A DNA stretch of 64,000 bases, taken from the NCBI GenBank assembly GCA_963557785.1, contig CAUWBF010000005.1, positions 43,955-107,954 of the forward strand. Reading direction: 5' to 3'. Origin of the DNA: Merdicola sp963557785. GTDB lineage: Bacteria; Bacillota; Clostridia; TANB77; CAG-508. The translations under genes and the position numbers were made by a program. The first letter of the stretch is position 1. Every line of letters begins with the position of its first letter. Below, piece after piece: positions 61,806 through 64,000 of the stretch. The notes beneath the pieces are model-generated. The model worked only from the letters and a program-made list of their open reading frames with translations. It searched no databases and was not told the origin of the DNA.

Positions 61806-63758
61806 TAAAAAAAAGAAACTTAAATTTATTTTAAGTTTCTTTTTTTTGCTTCGGCTATCTTCCGCCTCCGCCACCTCCGGCCTCCGCCGCCTCCGACCTC
61901 CGCCAGAGAAGCCTCCGCCTCCACCTGAACCAGATGAATATGCAGATGACATCGAAGTATTTATTGAACTTGATATTGTATTTCCTATACTAGATCCTAG
62001 CATTAAGTTTATATGTGTTGACGTACTCATTCCTACTTGAGTATCAAAATCCGGATAAATTAGTCTTAATTGTTTTAAAACTTTATCTGCTATTCCAAAA
62101 GCTGTAGCATAAATTAGGTATTTCTCCCATAATACTACTTCTGGAATTTCTTTTTTATCTATTTGTGAAAGATCTTCCATGAATTTCTTTAGACCTTTCC
62201 ACATTTCCATTTCATCTATAGCTTCTTGAGAATATAAATTTATACTTTTAAGAACTTTATTTATACCTCTTATACATAGGCTCATTAAAACTAGTGTTAC
62301 TATTGCAGGTAATATAATTAATACATTAGCTGTCATAATAATTGGCATAGAAAAGAATGCTATGAAGAAAATCATTACACCGTATAAAGTTCTGGTTCCA
62401 CTATATTTTATGTATTCATCTTCTTTTTCTTTATTTATATAACCTTTATTATACAACTTTTCTTTTACACTTTTTTCTAATTCTTTTTGTAATTTAATTA
62501 TACTTGATGGATGATCTGTCATATATTTTTGTAATTCTTTCAATGTGAATTCTGTTTTACCTGATGCGGCTTTTATTATATATTCGTATATGACTTTTTC
62601 ATCTTTATTTTTTATTCCTTGTATTTGTTCTTCAGTTGCTTTTAAAATAAATTTTGTATTATTCTTGTTGCTCTTATCTTCTTGTATATCTATATAGTCC
62701 ATATGATATAAATTTAATAAATTAGCTGAAAATACATTACCTATTTCTGAATTTAAAAAACTAAATCTATTTTTTATTACTAAGAATTCTGCTTCAGCTG
62801 GTGAAGCTTCCTCTCTTGGAAATTCTCTGAAGTATTTTATTTCTTGAGAAGGCTTTATTAGTGGATCTTTATTTACCAATTTTTTATATTTTTTTATTTT
62901 CATAATAAGTACTACATCTATAAGAATAGTTAGAGAAATTAATATAATTGCAATTGCTACAATTATAAATGTTTCATAAGCTCTTTTTCTATTAGCTTCA
63001 TCTGCCCATTTTTGTTCTTCACTTAATATTGTAGGAAGTCTTAAGCCATCATATGTTCTCCCTGAACTTTTTATCATTTCTGTAGGCATTGCTATTCTTA
63101 CTTCAACATAATTACCTGAATTAAATTTATTTACTGAAAATTCAACTTTATCTAAATCGGTAACATATATTTCTCCATTTAATTCCTGAGTGTGTCCCCA
63201 CACTTTAATTTCATCTTTTGACTTTGCCTGAGTTGGTAAATGAATTGTTCCTTTTATTGCTTTAGCATCAACTTCAAAGTCGCTACCTACAAATTGCCAA
63301 TATAATTCTGCACAATCATTCGATTTTGATATTGCATCTTCTACAATATATTCTATCCTATATTTTTTAGTAGCAGAGGTATTATCCAATCCTACTCCCC
63401 ATGCAATTTCAAATTTGTTTCCAGTTATATCTAATGCATAATAACAGTCTTTAGTTACATGATACATTTCCTCATAGATTTGTGTCAAACTTTTTCCTGT
63501 TGTTAAATCTGTTACTTTTACATTAGTTATATCTGAAAATTTTGACTTATTCTTTTTAAAGTTTTTAAATAATGTATTAGTTTCCTCTATTTTTATGTCC
63601 CATTCTTCTATTACATACATACTTCCATCATTATTTATGTATACTTGAAAATCTAGAGAATTTATCTTTTGATATGAAGCATTTGAAGATGTCTTTCCAA
63701 TTATTATAAAAGATATTGTTAATAAAAATATATATAATATTTTCTTAAATAATTTCAT
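61782..63758 (-). CDS. DUF2207 membrane protein, second copy (tail probably frameshifted)
   Basis: Like the copy at 11121-13133, this has a signal peptide (residues 1-29), an extracellular domain with LYWQFVGSDFEVDA, a membrane helix (about 265-290), a cytoplasmic part with two further helices (about 475-510), and a Gly-rich tail. The tail reads FSGGGRRRRRPEVAEAE and then uses the terminator as coding DNA. Removing two extra C residues (near 61879 and 61895) gives a run of glycines and a TAG stop at 61855, before the terminator. The natural end is probably 61855. The function is unknown; the family is linked to the cell envelope. Confidence 0.85.
   Translation of the reverse strand: MKLFKKILYIFLLTISFIIIGKTSSNASYQKINSLDFQVYINNDGSMYVIEEWDIKIEETNTLFKNFKKNKSKFSDITNVKVTDLTTGKSLTQIYEEMYHVTKDCYYALDITGNKFEIAWGVGLDNTSATKKYRIEYIVEDAISKSNDCAELYWQFVGSDFEVDAKAIKGTIHLPTQAKSKDEIKVWGHTQELNGEIYVTDLDKVEFSVNKFNSGNYVEVRIAMPTEMIKSSGRTYDGLRLPTILSEEQKWADEANRKRAYETFIIVAIAIILISLTILIDVVLIMKIKKYKKLVNKDPLIKPSQEIKYFREFPREEASPAEAEFLVIKNRFSFLNSEIGNVFSANLLNLYHMDYIDIQEDKSNKNNTKFILKATEEQIQGIKNKDEKVIYEYIIKAASGKTEFTLKELQKYMTDHPSSIIKLQKELEKSVKEKLYNKGYINKEKEDEYIKYSGTRTLYGVMIFFIAFFSMPIIMTANVLIILPAIVTLVLMSLCIRGINKVLKSINLYSQEAIDEMEMWKGLKKFMEDLSQIDKKEIPEVVLWEKYLIYATAFGIADKVLKQLRLIYPDFDTQVGMSTSTHINLMLGSSIGNTISSSINTSMSSAYSSGSGGGGGFSGGGRRRRRPEVAEAEDSRSKKKKLKINLSFFFLLIILNRF
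61811..61847. terminator. Bidirectional terminator between coaD and the DUF2207 gene
   Basis: AAAAGAAACTTAA pairs perfectly with TTAAGTTTCTTTT, with T-runs on each side. The DUF2207 frame as given reads through it, which suggests that its frame is shifted. Confidence 0.85.
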
Positions 63759-63828
63759 ATTTTCCCCCTTTTTTATCGTTTATTAAATTTATATCATAGT
63801 TATACGTTTTTAACAATATATAATAAAA

Positions 63829-63860
63829 AATAACAGATAAGCTATTGCAAATCTGTTATT
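63829..63860 (-). terminator. Terminator after the second 5S-tRNA-Asn unit
   Basis: AATAACAGAT pairs perfectly with ATCTGTTATT around a 12-base loop, with T residues behind it on the minus strand, directly downstream of the second tRNA-Asn. Confidence 0.8.
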
Positions 63861-63865
63861 CTTTA

Positions 63866-63941
63866 TGGCTCCTCTTGTTGGACTCGAACCAACGACCTAT
63901 CGGTTAACAGCCGAGCGCTCTACCAACTGAGCTAAAGAGGA
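63866..63941 (-). tRNA. tRNA-Asn (anticodon GTT), copy 2
   Basis: The sequence is identical to copy 1, 76 bases including the encoded CCA. It follows a 5S rRNA, with its own terminator downstream. Confidence 0.97.
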
Positions 63942-63949
63942 ATATAAAA

Positions 63950-64000
63950 TCTAGCGACAACCTATCTTTCCAGCAGGGTAACCCACAAGTATTTTCGGCA
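63950..64000 (-). rRNA. rrf: 5S ribosomal RNA (partial, 5' part outside window)
   Basis: Only the 3' part (about 51 bases) is visible; it is identical to the first copy. Whether a 16S-23S operon lies further right is not seen. Confidence 0.85.

Larger units (their letters stand above)
63864..64000 (-). repeat. 137-base duplicated tRNA-Asn/5S block, copy 2
   Basis: It is identical to 61010-61146 and runs to the window edge. Confidence 0.95.

Overview
The window is very AT-rich and its genes point to an endospore-forming, anaerobic member of the Clostridia, probably a gut-type lineage. Sporulation markers are spoVS, spoIIM, the YtfJ/GerW gene and a cotJA-cotJB-cotJC operon. Anaerobe markers are a PerR-like regulator with rubrerythrin, class III fructose-1,6-bisphosphatase, and a thioredoxin reductase lacking the usual NADPH 2'-phosphate motif. 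Ribosome binding sites are strong AGGAGG types. No species name can be given from the sequence alone.

Layout. 0-2.2 kb: a cut-off zinc metallopeptidase, a YlbF-family protein and a GT4 glycosyltransferase. 2.3-6.5 kb: a mixed patch with an unrecognised gene of different base composition, an asparagine synthetase broken by one extra base, an ABC ATPase remnant and dxr. 6.6-11.1 kb: purA-purB-rdgB, then trxB-trxA. 11.1-18.6 kb: miaB, an HTH protein with mTERF-like repeats, mutS, a 58-codon gene, a DUF2207 membrane protein, and rpmE nearby. 18.7-28 kb: cell-envelope genes (VanW, D,D-carboxypeptidase), fbp, perR-rbr and a sortase locus, then the recA-recX-scpA-DUF2953-ytfJ cluster, which runs to 29.5 kb. 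29.6-46.8 kb: housekeeping and sporulation genes including spoVS, ymdB, rny, xerD, spoIIM, an endonuclease Q homologue, coaE, rnhA, tmcAL, cotJABC and alr, plus the tail of a lost argH.

47-60.8 kb is an accessory island that reads as a Tn4451-type mobilizable transposon: a large serine recombinase, an inverted-repeat-rich candidate transfer origin, a MobV-type relaxase and a TnpV protein. Its cargo is defence-like. There is a type IIS restriction-modification pair (AlwI-family endonuclease and a fused two-domain adenine methyltransferase), an OLD-family nuclease and an unrecognised 737-residue protein with a glycine-zipper membrane segment. The restriction, methyltransferase and 737-residue genes each have a visible sigma-A-type promoter.

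61-64 kb holds two identical 5S rRNA-tRNA-Asn blocks, the second running off the window, around coaD and a second DUF2207 gene.

A recurrent oddity links distant genes. In asnB and in both DUF2207 tails, single extra C residues sit inside Gly-Gly codon pairs (GGY-C-GGA). They break asnB and turn the glycine tails into arginine-rich ones. Consensus error or mutation cannot be told apart here.
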